This document shows positions 7,930 to 17,101 of a stretch of DNA of 64,000 bases, piece by piece. Position 1 is the first letter of the stretch; each line of letters starts with the position of its first letter. The notes beneath the pieces were generated by a model. It did no database searches and was not told the origin of the DNA. It saw nothing but the letters and a program-made list of their open reading frames with translations. The DNA is from JBFWRI01 sp050248995 (GTDB taxonomy: Bacteria; Pseudomonadota; Alphaproteobacteria; JAIXQD01), in contig JBFWRI010000001.1 in NCBI GenBank assembly GCA_050248995.1, positions 102,431-166,430 on the forward strand. The letters are read 5' to 3'. Both the position numbers and the translations under genes were made by a program.

Positions 7930-9678
7930 TTACTCGTCGGCCTTCTTTTTGCCGATCGCGGCGCCCAGGATTTCACCCAGCGTCGCGCCTGAGTCGGTCG
8001 AGCCGTACTCGGCCATCGCGGCCTTGTCCTCGTCGATTTCGCGTGCCTTGACCGACAGCGAAACCTTGCGGCTGCTCTTTTCAATGCCCGTGACTTTGGC
8101 ATCAAGCTTTTCGCCAACCGCAAAACGGTCGGGGCGTTGCTCGCTGCGCTCGCGCGACAGGTCGCCCTTCTTGATGTAACCGGTGATCTCGGTATCGCCG
8201 ACCTTCACTTCCACGCCGCCGTTGTCGATGGCGGTGATGGTGCAGGTGACAACGTCGCCCTTCTTCACGCCGCCAACGCCGGTGGTGGCGCCTTCGAAGG
8301 GGTCCTTGGTCAGTTGCTTGATGCCCAGCGCAACACGTTCCTTGTCGGTGTCGATTTCAAGAATCTTGAACGTCACGTTCTGGCCCTTGGTGTATTGCTT
8401 GATGGCTTCTTCGCCGTCGTCATCCCACGACAGATCCGACATGTGGATCATACCGTCGATGTCGCCCGGCAGACCGACGAACAGGCCGAATTCGGTGATG
8501 TTCTTGATCTCGCCTTCCAGCGTGTCGCCGGCCTTGTGGCTGTCGGCGAACTTGGCCCACGGATTTTCCGTACACTGCTTCAGGCCAAGGCTGATACGGC
8601 GCTTGGTCATATCGACGTCCAGAACCATCACGTCCACTTCCTGGCTGGTCGAGATGATCTTGCCCGGATGCACGTTCTTCTTGGTCCAGCTCATTTCCGA
8701 AACGTGGACCAGGCCTTCGATGCCGGCTTCCAGCTCGATGAACGCGCCGTAATCGGCGATGTTCGTCACGGTGCCCTTCAGCTTCTGGCCAACGCTGTAC
8801 TTGTTGGCGGCCGCTTCCCACGGATCCGATTCCAGCTGCTTCATGCCAAGGCTGATGCGCTGGGTTTCGGTGTTGAACTTGATGACCTGAACCGTCACTT
8901 GCTCGCCAACCTTCAGCGCTTCGGCCGGGTGGTTGATGCGCTTCCAGCTGATATCGGTCACGTGCAGCAGGCCGTCGACACCGCCCAGATCCACGAACGC
9001 GCCGTAGTCGGTGATGTTCTTGACCACGCCTTGCAGCACTTGGCCTTCCTTCAGGTTGCTGACCAGTTCGCTGCGGGCTTCGGCGCGGCTTTCTTCCAGC
9101 ACGGCGCGGCGCGATACAACGATATTACCGCGTTGGCGATCCATCTTCAGGATCACGAACGGTTGCGGCGTGCCCATCAGCGGGCCGATGTCCTTGACGG
9201 GGCGGATATCAACTTGTGAACCCGGCAGGAACGCAGTGGCGCCCGAGATATCAACGGTAAAGCCGCCTTTGACCTTGCCGTAAATCGTGCCCATAACGCG
9301 TTCGGCGCTTTGGTGCATACGCTCCAGCTTGCCCCAGCTTTCTTCGCGCTTGGCCTTTTCGCGCGACAGCATGGCGTTGCCGTTGCGGTCTTCCATGCGC
9401 TCCAGATAAACGTCGATTTCGTCGCCAACGCTGACTTCCGGCTTTTGGCCCGGCAGGCAGAATTCGCGAACGGGGATGTGGCCTTCCGACTTCAGGCCGA
9501 CGTCGACGGTGACGAAATCGTCATCAACCGACAGGATGCGGCCCTTCAGGACCGAGCCTTCAAGGCCCTTGGCTTTGCCCAGCGTTTCATCAAGAAGCGC
9601 GGCAAATGAATCTTTGGCGGGTGCTTTGCCCGATTTAGCAAGTTGTGTTTCTTTAAGAAGGGTAGCTGCGCGTGGCAT
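7930..9678 (-). CDS. rpsA: 30S ribosomal protein S1
   Basis: A protein of 582 residues with six successive S1 RNA-binding repeats. Repeats 3-6 show the typical cores ITDYGAFVDLGGVDGLLHV, IADYGAFIELEAGIEGLVHV and ITEFGLFVGLPGDIDGMIHM, each followed by (Q)RISLG or similar. S1 brings mRNA to the 30S subunit. Two ATGs are in frame, at 9687 and 9678. The AGGAG is only 2 bases before the first and 11 before the second, so the second is preferred. cmk lies upstream in the same direction, the very common cmk-rpsA pairing. The C-terminal tail ends in a short lysine/acid stretch. Confidence 0.96.
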   Translation of the reverse strand: MPRAATLLKETQLAKSGKAPAKDSFAALLDETLGKAKGLEGSVLKGRILSVDDDFVTVDVGLKSEGHIPVREFCLPGQKPEVSVGDEIDVYLERMEDRNGNAMLSREKAKREESWGKLERMHQSAERVMGTIYGKVKGGFTVDISGATAFLPGSQVDIRPVKDIGPLMGTPQPFVILKMDRQRGNIVVSRRAVLEESRAEARSELVSNLKEGQVLQGVVKNITDYGAFVDLGGVDGLLHVTDISWKRINHPAEALKVGEQVTVQVIKFNTETQRISLGMKQLESDPWEAAANKYSVGQKLKGTVTNIADYGAFIELEAGIEGLVHVSEMSWTKKNVHPGKIISTSQEVDVMVLDVDMTKRRISLGLKQCTENPWAKFADSHKAGDTLEGEIKNITEFGLFVGLPGDIDGMIHMSDLSWDDDGEEAIKQYTKGQNVTFKILEIDTDKERVALGIKQLTKDPFEGATTGVGGVKKGDVVTCTITAIDNGGVEVKVGDTEITGYIKKGDLSRERSEQRPDRFAVGEKLDAKVTGIEKSSRKVSLSVKAREIDEDKAAMAEYGSTDSGATLGEILGAAIGKKKADE

Positions 9679-9772
9679 GTCTATCATCTCTCCTGTTAGT
9701 GTTTTGCGCAGAGCAGGGGAGAGGCTGTAAACCTGAAACCGTTTCTACGACGCCCAGGCCAATCCCAGACGG

Positions 9773-10411
9773 TTATCCCAGCTTGGTTTGGATGTAAGCC
9801 GCGGCTTCGGCCTCGGTCTCGTCAGCGTTCATAACGCTGGTATCAAGAACCAGGGCGTCGGGCGTGATTGAACCAATGTTCCAAGCATCACGCTCATCCC
9901 GCGTCCTGACATCCGCCAGAACGGCCTCGTAAGTAACAGACGGGTCAGCCTTTTGCAAATCATTTAAACGCCTTTTGGCCCTTATTTCAGTGTTTGCAGT
10001 CACATACAGCTTGGCCGGGGCTTCGGGGAATATGCGGCTGGTGATATCCCGGCCGTCCAGAACCGCCCCTTTATGGCCATTCGGGAAGTTGCGCTGGTAA
10101 TCAAACAGCGCTTTCCGCAGGCCTTTGAACTGGTTTACGGCGTTGGCATATTTGCCCGATGTGTAATTCGTCAGCGCCGGATTATCCAGCAAATCAGCAA
10201 GGCCCTGTTGTGCCAGTTCCTCAGCCACCTTAGTGCAGGCAGCTTCGTCGGTGGGGTCGATACCGCGGCGGTGCACTTCGTAACCCACGGCGCGGTACAG
10301 CAGGCCGGTGCTTAAATGCGCAAAGCCAAAACGCTTCGCCAATCGTTTGGCCAGCGTAGTCTTGCCCGACCCGGCGCTGCCATCAATCGCAATCACAAAA
10401 GGTGCGCTCAT
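9773..10411 (-). CDS. cmk: (d)CMP kinase
   Basis: A 212-residue P-loop kinase that phosphorylates CMP and dCMP. The P-loop GSAGSGKT is at residues 11-18. The CMP-site stretch HLSTGLLYRAVGYEVHRRG follows, then LDGRDITSRIFPEAPAKLYVTA, the DGRDI motif of bacterial Cmk, and the arginine-rich lid (ETEIRAKRRLNDL and RTRDERD). Length fits the short bacterial Cmk type. It precedes rpsA, as in most proteobacteria, and its start overlaps the stop of the Nudix gene by four bases (ATGA), so the two are translationally coupled. Confidence 0.95.
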   Translation of the reverse strand: MSAPFVIAIDGSAGSGKTTLAKRLAKRFGFAHLSTGLLYRAVGYEVHRRGIDPTDEAACTKVAEELAQQGLADLLDNPALTNYTSGKYANAVNQFKGLRKALFDYQRNFPNGHKGAVLDGRDITSRIFPEAPAKLYVTANTEIRAKRRLNDLQKADPSVTYEAVLADVRTRDERDAWNIGSITPDALVLDTSVMNADETEAEAAAYIQTKLG

Positions 10412-10911
10412 TGCAGGGCTTTCTTGATCAATGCAAGGCTATCAATCGGGTTATAGAACTTCAGGGTTTCGATCTTGTTCAGCGGCACCCATTGGGCCGT
10501 TTTAGCCCATTCTTTCTCATGCTCGGTAAAACCCGCGTCGCTGATGGTGCCGGTCGGGTTTGTGCAGCGGTAATACAGCAGCACGCAGTGATAGGGCTTC
10601 TTGGTGGAAGGATGAATGAAGAAATCCTCGCCAACGAATAACGCTTCAGTTAAATCGGCCGTTACGCTCATGCCGGTTTCTTCCTGTACCTCACGTTCCA
10701 AAGCTTCTTTCAGCGTTTCACCCATGTCGATGCCGCCGCCCGGGAAGTCCCAGCCGTCCCACTGCGGCACCAGCAAAATATGGCCGTCTTTGATAACCAC
10801 GCCGTAAATCGAGTTACGAAGCTGCAGGTCAGCCACCGGTACGGTGTGCTTGGTGCCGTCGATTTCATGGGCGATGATGCTTTTTCCCGGGGTTTCTGCG
10901 GCTTTATCCAT
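10408..10911 (-). CDS. Nudix hydrolase
   Basis: A 167-residue Nudix protein. The Nudix box is complete: GGGIDMGETLKEALEREVQE followed by ETGM, matching Gx5Ex7REUxEExGU. It is preceded by ILLVPQWDGWDFPGG, the usual strand before the box. Members cleave nucleoside diphosphates linked to another group; the substrate cannot be read from sequence. It is coupled by a 4-base overlap to cmk downstream, which hints at nucleotide housekeeping. The second Cmk-like gene lies just upstream. Confidence 0.88.
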   Translation of the reverse strand: MDKAAETPGKSIIAHEIDGTKHTVPVADLQLRNSIYGVVIKDGHILLVPQWDGWDFPGGGIDMGETLKEALEREVQEETGMSVTADLTEALFVGEDFFIHPSTKKPYHCVLLYYRCTNPTGTISDAGFTEHEKEWAKTAQWVPLNKIETLKFYNPIDSLALIKKALQ

Positions 10912-10947
10912 GCCGGGACTATGGCCGAGCGAGCGGTATTTGACAAG

Positions 10948-11562
10948 CTAGCCAAGGCGCAGGCGGATTTGCTCAAGGCATTGTGTATGCACGTCTACTG
11001 GGCTCATGTCATCGGTGTTGATGACGATGGCATCTTTAGCCGGGGCAACATTATCTGCACCGAATGCGGCAGCTTCAGCAGCGTCACGCTTCAATAGGCC
11101 TTCTTTAGCTGCATCGCTCCCACGCCGTGCTGCTCGCGCATCAAGGCTGGCGTGCAGGAAAAACTTCATACAGGCGTCAGGAAAGACTTGGGTGCCGGCG
11201 ATACGCCCATCAACGATAATGACAGGGTGCAGGGCTGCCAACTGCCGATGAAACTCAACAACAGGCTTTACGCTTTCGAGTGAGCTAAAAGTGCGCATCA
11301 TTTCAAGGCCGATCTCGTCGCCCTCAAGTGCGGGATCATCCAATTCGGCGAGCAGGCTTGGTCTGGCCACAAGAGCCTTAAGGGATTCAGGGGTTCCATC
11401 CAATGTGCCCTTGCGCTGTTCATAGACGAATTTACGCAGGACCTTTCCGCCACTCAGGTGGGGGCAGCCTAATTCAGCAGCAAGAGTCCGTATTAGCGTT
11501 GTTTTCCCGCTTGCTGAAGGCCCATCAATGGTAATGACTTTTGGTGTTAGGGCTTGCGTCAT
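10948..11562 (-). CDS. Cytidylate-kinase-like P-loop kinase (Cmk paralogue)
   Basis: A 204-residue protein starting at the ATG at 11562 (MTQALTPKVITIDG) with GAGG four bases upstream. A frame extension further upstream lacks coding character. The P-loop is DGPSASGKTT at residues 13-22. VDGRIAGTQVFPDACMKFFL matches the DGRDIGTxVFPDA motif of Cmk, and ASLDARAARR matches its lid. However, where Cmk has STGxLYR this protein has SGGKVLRKF, so the nucleotide-binding pocket differs. It may act on another nucleotide or small substrate. It is the first gene of the leftward set with the Nudix gene, cmk and rpsA, separated by 36 bases from the Nudix gene. Confidence 0.7.
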   Translation of the reverse strand: MTQALTPKVITIDGPSASGKTTLIRTLAAELGCPHLSGGKVLRKFVYEQRKGTLDGTPESLKALVARPSLLAELDDPALEGDEIGLEMMRTFSSLESVKPVVEFHRQLAALHPVIIVDGRIAGTQVFPDACMKFFLHASLDARAARRGSDAAKEGLLKRDAAEAAAFGADNVAPAKDAIVINTDDMSPVDVHTQCLEQIRLRLG

Positions 11563-11700
11563 AAGCCTCAGTATTAACCCAAAGCATGAAAGTAATTGGA
11601 AAACCGCTATCTCCTTGGCTGGCCGTATAATTTGCTTTGACAACCCCGCCGGTTGGTGGCAAACACCCCGAAGTTTCTTAGGAATCAAAGAGGGTTCAAA

Positions 11701-12036
11701 ATGGCAAAACCGGAATGGGGCACAAAGCACGTCTGTCAGTCTTGCGCGACGATCTACTACGATATGAAGAAGAGCCCGCCAACCTGCCCCAAGTGCGGTA
11801 CCAAGTTTGACCCCGAAGCCCTGCTGAAGTCACGCCGTGGCCGCACGCTTCCGGATGAAGTGAAGAGCCCGGTTGAGGAAACCGAAGTCGAGGCCGAAGA
11901 AGAACTCGAGGATGTTGAAATCGAAGACGCCGAAGACGGTGATGACGATGAATCGGTAATTGAAGATGCGTCGGAACTGGGCGAAGGCGAAGATGATGTT
12001 GGTCTTGAAGTCGAAGGCGACGAAAAGGACAACTAA
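11701..12036 (+). CDS. FYDLN-acid domain protein
   Basis: A 111-residue protein starting at MAKPEWGTKHVC with GAGGG upstream. The N-terminal zinc knuckle has CQSC and CPKC with the intervening IYYDMKKSPPTC, a variant of the FYDLN motif. The remaining 65 residues are almost entirely acidic. The family (TIGR02300) is found mostly in alphaproteobacteria and has no established biochemical role. It is commonly encoded next to a tRNA-Ala gene and near cmk or aroA. Here tRNA-Ala follows 49 bases later. An in-frame start 48 bases upstream is less likely because it lacks a ribosome site. Confidence 0.88.
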   Translation: MAKPEWGTKHVCQSCATIYYDMKKSPPTCPKCGTKFDPEALLKSRRGRTLPDEVKSPVEETEVEAEEELEDVEIEDAEDGDDDESVIEDASELGEGEDDVGLEVEGDEKDN

Positions 12037-12085
12037 TCGCACTTGAAATCTTTCACCGCATACGCTTACCTAAGCGTCCGGTGAC

Positions 12086-12161
<76 letters not shown>

Positions 12162-12171
12162 TTACTTTTAC

Positions 12172-12196
12172 AACCCGCCCGCAAGGGCGGGTTTTA
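12172..12196 (+). terminator. tRNA-Ala terminator
   Basis: AACCCGCCC at 12172-12180, loop GCAA, GGGCGGGTT at 12185-12193, then TTT. A strong intrinsic terminator ten bases after the tRNA. Confidence 0.9.
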
Positions 12197-12491
12197 GTTT
12201 GCGCAAAACCCCAATTCCCGCACGGTTTTCAAATTCGCACGCGTACTGTTAGAGCGCTGGTGCAGGAAAAATTCTCTCTCTTTTCTCGATTTCTCTCACG
12301 GCTTTGACCACTAAACTTGTTTTTAGTCATCAGAGGAAAGCCTTGATTTACCAGCGTTTCCGAAAACGCTGGTTTCACCTTTTCAAATGCATCGTTCAGA
12401 TGATGTTTCAAAATTTTTGATTTAGTCCCGTCATTTTTCAGACGGTCTTTGTACCGGCGTGGAAGAGCAACCAAAATGGGAGTTTTTCCAG
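12197..12491. other. Probable left junction of the integrated element
   Basis: No convincing gene. A perfect 10-base inverted repeat, ACCAGCGTTT at 12350-12359 and AAACGCTGGT at 12364-12373, could be a weak bidirectional terminator or a recombinase site. The left attachment site of the element should lie here or at the tRNA 3' end. I could not find a matching direct repeat near 54.2 kb, which is not surprising for large serine recombinases because their core sites are very short. Confidence 0.4.
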
Positions 12492-12707
12492 ATGTACATA
12501 TCAAGCCGGAACCCCTCCGACATGACCGCGCAGGAGCGTATGGATGAAATTGCCACCCTGTTGGCCAGGGCGGTGGTGCGTGGCAAAAATACCGAACTAA
12601 ATCAACATATTGAGAGAAGTTTAGCTGGACTTCAGGGTGGTTCGAAGCATTCATGCGACGACCCGAAACGGTCGGGTCTGAGAACGAAGAAAAAGGCTCG
12701 CGCATGA
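12492..12707 (+). CDS. Small protein of the DUF2924-recombinase module
   Basis: A 71-residue basic protein starting at MYISSRNPSDMTAQERM with GGGAG nine bases before the ATG. The core MTAQERMDEIATLLARAVVR resembles small proteins that often precede DUF2924 and serine recombinase genes in alphaproteobacterial prophages. The C-terminus is lysine/arginine-rich. Its stop overlaps the next start by four bases. Its role is unknown; by position it may assist the recombinase or regulate it. Confidence 0.6.
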   Translation: MYISSRNPSDMTAQERMDEIATLLARAVVRGKNTELNQHIERSLAGLQGGSKHSCDDPKRSGLRTKKKARA

Positions 12708-13170
12708 TGATTAACGTATTGAAAGAGTATGCCGCGCTGGAAGCGATGACGCCGAAGGAGCTGCTGGTGGAGTGGAAAAAATATTATGACCACCCGCCCA
12801 AGAACCGCACGAACAAGACTTACCTCGTCAACCAGATCATCTATCGCATCCAGGAAATGGCGTATGGCGGATTAACCAAGCGGACGATTGACCGTCTTGA
12901 ATCCTTGGCCGAGGGCAAGATGGTCAGCCAGCGCAAAACCGATCCCAGCCGCCTTGCAGTCGGCACACGCCTCGTGCGCGAGGTCAAGGGTGTTGAACAT
13001 CATGTCATGGTGATGGATGACGGTTATGAATACCAAGGCATGAAATACAAATCATTGTCGGGCGTCGCCTTTGCCATCACAGGGACGCGCTGGAACGGGA
13101 ATGTATTTTTCGGCCTGACCAACGATGCAGAGAAGCGCCCTTATAATAAGTCGAACAAGGCGGTGGGCGC

Positions 13171-13174
<4 letters not shown>
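12704..13174 (+). CDS. DUF2924 domain protein
   Basis: A 156-residue basic protein starting at the first of two ATGs (MMINVLKEYAALEAM). It contains the DUF2924 pattern: MTPKELLVEWKKYYDHPP, RTYLVNQIIYRIQEMAYGG in variant form, then a segment GTRLVREVKGVEHHVMVMDD and SLSGVAFAITGTRWNG. DUF2924 proteins are found almost always beside a large serine recombinase in prophages and islands and are likely recombination or DNA-binding partners. Both borders are 4-base ATGA overlaps, so the three genes are translated as a unit. The exact function is not known. Confidence 0.85.
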
Positions 13175-14522
<1,348 letters not shown>

Positions 14523-14526
<4 letters not shown>

Positions 14527-14942
14527 ATTTTCAGGTTGATACCCAGGAACGCAAGATCATCGTCCATGTGCCAGTGAATTTCCGGCAATGGGGCGGGAAG
14601 AAGGTGCTGGTCGGCCCCAAGGGGCAGGATTTGCGCACGTTGGACATGGAAACGCGCAAGGATGAGAAATTGCTCAAGGCGCTGGGACGGGCGTATAAAT
14701 GGCAAAAGCAAATCGCGCTGGGCAAATATCAGAACGCGCGTGAAATTGAGGAAGCTGAGAAAATCAATCACTCCTACGTCCAGCGCGTCATGCGCATGAT
14801 GATGCTATCCCCGCGCATTATTGAAGCTATTTTGGACGGCGAACAGCCCGAAGGCTTTGCCCTTACGGATATTGATAAGACATTCTCACCCGTATGGGAC
14901 GAACAGGCTAAAAAATTCGGATTTACTTTCCGTCACGGTTAA
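14523..14942 (+). CDS. HTH-like protein of the recombinase module
   Basis: A 139-residue protein coupled to the recombinase by a 4-base overlap. The C-terminal half, AREIEEAEKINHSYVQRVMRM followed by MMLSPRIIEAILDG, resembles the ParB/KorB type of helix-turn-helix. The N-terminal half is a short beta-like basic segment. Similar proteins follow DUF2924-linked recombinases in alphaproteobacterial elements. It could be a recombination directionality factor or a regulator; neither is shown. Its 3' end overlaps the convergent HxlR gene by 20 bases. Confidence 0.65.
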
Positions 14943-15333
14943 AACGCTCTCTGGCGTATTCGATTTTATCCGCATGGCTGTTTGCCCAATGCACAAGCTC
15001 CCACAATGGGATCATCAACGACTCCCCCAATGGTGATAGACTGTATTCAACGCTGGGCGGCTTGGTGGGATAAACTGTTCGATTGATCAGCCCATCCTCC
15101 TGCAAATCCGTAAGCGTCTTTGTCAGCATGCGCTGGGAGATTTCGGGAATTTCTCGTTTCAGTTCGCCAAACCTGTGCGGTCGGGATGCCAGAACCACCA
15201 ATATGACCATGCTCCATTTATCTGCTATATGATCAAGGATATTTCTGACAGGACACGGCCCAGGATTTTCAGCCTGTTGTTTCCAGGCACGGCAACTCTC
15301 AGTTAATTTTCTAGCGGCCTCACGTGCTGGCAT
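14923..15333 (-). CDS. HxlR-family transcriptional regulator
   Basis: A 136-residue winged-helix regulator. The HxlR pattern is clear: CPVRNILDHIADKWSMVIL, then RFGELKREIPEISQRMLTK with the recognition helix, LQEDGLINRTVYPTKPP and VEYSLSPLGESL. HxlR proteins are small dimeric regulators often sensing reactive electrophiles. It points left against the recombination module, with about 400 bases of non-coding sequence upstream. It is unusual for a phage, so it may be cargo or may have been recruited for element control. Confidence 0.85.
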   Translation of the reverse strand: MPAREAARKLTESCRAWKQQAENPGPCPVRNILDHIADKWSMVILVVLASRPHRFGELKREIPEISQRMLTKTLTDLQEDGLINRTVYPTKPPSVEYSLSPLGESLMIPLWELVHWANSHADKIEYARERFNRDGK

Positions 15334-15730
15334 ACTATTTCCTTAAAATTATTCTTTTTTGCTTCTGCCAGAAGGCGAAATATTGACGAACGAAGTATAT
15401 ATCTTGGGTGTTAATGAGACAATAAATTGATTTTGTAGGATAATTTGTTGAGTCAATTTTGTCGATCACTGTGATCTTAATTGATATTTTCCAGGGAATT
15501 GTCTAACGTCAGATCAGAACAGCGAAAAAGGCTGTTTCGGGGCTTTAGAATCCCTCGTGGCGAGCCAATGCATCAGCTCGTTAATCCGATGCGCCTCTCG
15601 ACCCTACGGTCGGGGTGGCGGCGGAATATAATAGCGCTTGCGTGAATACGCTGCGCCGTCCACGACGGTTCTAAACACCCCGATCACCAGAGTCGTCTCT
15701 GGTGATCGTTTGTTTTTAATCGGAGACCAC
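15334..15730. other. Structured non-coding stretch before a small gene
   Basis: It holds the promoter side of the HxlR gene (AT-rich, 15340-15480). The GC-rich segment 15520-15680 has several short inverted repeats, for example CGACC-CTAC-GGTCG near 15599-15612, and ends in the terminator at 15681-15717. A leader RNA or small RNA is possible. No convincing gene is seen; a TTG-started frame from 15638 runs through the hairpin into the next gene. Confidence 0.4.
15681..15717 (+). terminator. Strong hairpin with T run just before a small gene
   Basis: CGATCACCAGAG at 15681-15692, loop TCGT, CTCTGGTGATCG at 15697-15708 (12 perfect pairs), then TTTGTTTTT. It lies directly upstream of the ribosome site of the gene at 15731, the position of an attenuator. 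Confidence 0.8.
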
Positions 15731-15937
15731 ATGACCAACGATGATGAAAAAGACCCTTTGCAAGCTGGACTGGATGCCGTACCCGACAGCCCTATGATCA
15801 TTGCCGCCGAGCTGCGACTGATGGCAGCAGGTGATGATCGATATTCTCGCTTCACTTACATGTCGCCCTGGATAAAAAATATCTGGAATGCTGCCGCTGA
15901 CATCATCGAAGAGCAATGCAAGAATCGATTGCATTAA
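15731..15937 (+). CDS. Small hypothetical phage protein, 68 residues
   Basis: An acidic 68-residue protein starting MTNDDEKDPLQAGLD with GGAGA eight bases upstream. I do not recognise it. It has an amphipathic helix (SPMIIAAELRLMAAGD) and an aromatic central stretch (RYSRFTYMSPWIKNIW). It stands alone between two non-coding stretches with strong hairpins. A product start further upstream (TTG at 15638) would add 31 residues and put the terminator hairpin inside the coding region. Confidence 0.5.
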   Translation: MTNDDEKDPLQAGLDAVPDSPMIIAAELRLMAAGDDRYSRFTYMSPWIKNIWNAAADIIEEQCKNRLH

Positions 15938-16408
15938 CACGCTAGTATTACATACAAGCATATGCCATACATTCCACCCAGCGCGTGGAATCAATTTTGT
16001 CCGCATTGATTTTTGATTATCCCCTACGCGCTGGAAATTGCTGAAATGATGGGCTGCGTAAAGCTACCGCCTTGAATTCTCATTAGATAAAAATCCTCCT
16101 GCATATCATGGTAACCGCGACCGTAACCTAGCGGTAACTATTGGATTTTGAAGTGCCTTCTTGCGCACTTTTTTTGCATTCATACCCTCACAACCGCCGC
16201 TAGAAAAATGAGCCGATAAACACCAGTCACGCGCTGGTGATAACCGCCCTACGGAATGGAAGTTGTGAAGTTTATGAATGTCTCTGCAGTAAATTTGTTT
16301 GTTTGCTATCACGACTCCTGGCGGTGTGACGAATGATTGCTGGCGAGCAGTCGCGCGATAAGCGCACGTCTTACATGAGTTAAAGAACACAAATTCTGTC
16401 GATCACCC
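15938..16408. other. Non-coding stretch with repeated motif
   Basis: About 470 bases without a convincing gene. The 9-mer ACGCGCTGG occurs at 16026-16034 and 16229-16237 and in reverse (CCAGCGCGT) at 15978-15986. The last copy sits in an inverted repeat CACCAG...CTGGTG (16221-16239). A terminator-like hairpin is at 16151-16175. This looks like the control region upstream of the early operon. Confidence 0.4.
16151..16175 (+). terminator. Terminator-like hairpin in the early control region
   Basis: AAGTGC at 16151-16156 pairs with GCACTT at 16165-16170 and is followed by five further T. The stem is short but the T run is strong. No plus-strand gene ends nearby, so it may end a leader or small RNA. 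Confidence 0.5.
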
Positions 16409-16441
16409 TTCCTTTTCCTGGGGCTAACCAAGGAAAAGGAA
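16409..16441 (+). promoter_or_regulatory. Hairpin that covers the ribosome site of the sigma-like gene
   Basis: TTCCTTTTCCT at 16409-16419 pairs perfectly with AGGAAAAGGAA at 16431-16441; two more G-C pairs can form inside. The 3' arm is the only purine-rich ribosome site before the ATG at 16443, so the stem would block translation unless opened. Basis: seen in sequence; the regulation is inferred. Confidence 0.6.
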
Positions 16442-16442
16442 A

Positions 16443-17024
16443 ATGTCTAAAAACAGCTACAGCGGCGTAGATTCCTACGCCGCTTTTTTTGTCGCTTATA
16501 AAGCAAAAACTCTCACACGCATGCCGATGTTTTCTGCAGATGACTTCGAAGATTTGCAGCAAGAATTGATGATTGCTTATCTTCATGCATGGCCGAGCTT
16601 CGATCCCAGCAAAGGTGATCGGCGCAGCTTTATCAAGGCCGCCGTCAACAATGCTGCCCGCAACCTTGTCGTGGCTGCAGAGGCGCAAAAGCGCTGGACG
16701 GGTATCACGTTGGCATCGCTGGCAACGGCCATTTCAGATCAGGATGATAGCCCAACCCTGGCGGACGCCATTTCCAATGAGGATGGTCTGTGGGACAGCG
16801 TTTATCTCGGTTATGACCAGCTTAGCGTAGATCTGCGCCATGACCTGGATCGTGCGATATCCCAGCTCCCTCCTGATTTGGCCAGAATATGTCTTTTATT
16901 GAAGACGCGGACGATTACCGAAATTGCTGCCGAGACGGGCATTCCCCGTACCACCATTCAGGATGCCGTCAAAAAACTTAGGAAAATCATGGGGAAAGCA
17001 GGTCTACGAATTTATTTATCGTGA
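16443..17024 (+). CDS. Sigma70-like factor of the prophage
   Basis: A 193-residue protein with the layout of a small sigma factor. Region 2 is seen in FEDLQQELMIAYLHAWPSFD followed by DRRSFIKAAVNNAARNLV. A linker follows, then a region-4 helix-turn-helix: AISQLPPDLARICLLLKTRT, then ITEIAAETGIPRTTIQDAVKKL. Such proteins occur in the early regions of alphaproteobacterial prophages and may direct RNA polymerase to phage promoters. Codons 7-16 contain a perfect terminator hairpin, and the ribosome site lies in another hairpin, so expression is probably controlled after transcription starts. It is the first gene of the early operon. Confidence 0.75.
   Translation: MSKNSYSGVDSYAAFFVAYKAKTLTRMPMFSADDFEDLQQELMIAYLHAWPSFDPSKGDRRSFIKAAVNNAARNLVVAAEAQKRWTGITLASLATAISDQDDSPTLADAISNEDGLWDSVYLGYDQLSVDLRHDLDRAISQLPPDLARICLLLKTRTITEIAAETGIPRTTIQDAVKKLRKIMGKAGLRIYLS
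16461..16490 (+). terminator. Intrinsic-terminator-like hairpin inside the sigma-like gene
   Basis: AGCGGCGTAG at 16461-16470, loop ATTC, CTACGCCGCT at 16475-16484, then T7 in total (16484-16490). The stem has ten perfect pairs. It lies within codons 7-16 of the gene at 16443, so it could stop the transcript shortly after translation begins. Confidence 0.75.
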
Positions 17025-17101
17025 TTGTCATTTTTTTCCGTCGTTTCGGACGCGGTCTCTGTACCGGCCAAGGAGAACACAACCCTTGGAAGGAGAAAAA
17101 T

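Noticed and set aside
8137..9219. A 360-codon open frame antisense to rpsA
   Set aside because: It is an artefact of codon bias in rpsA; the repeats in its translation mirror the S1 repeats.
12229..12705. A 158-codon leftward frame at the left junction of the element
   Set aside because: Part of it looks protein-like, but most overlaps the better supported small gene of the recombinase module and no ribosome site is seen. It could be a decayed remnant.
16106..16390. A 94-codon leftward frame in the early control region
   Set aside because: Its translation has many Cys, His and Arg without pattern, and the stretch contains hairpins and repeats that better fit a control region.
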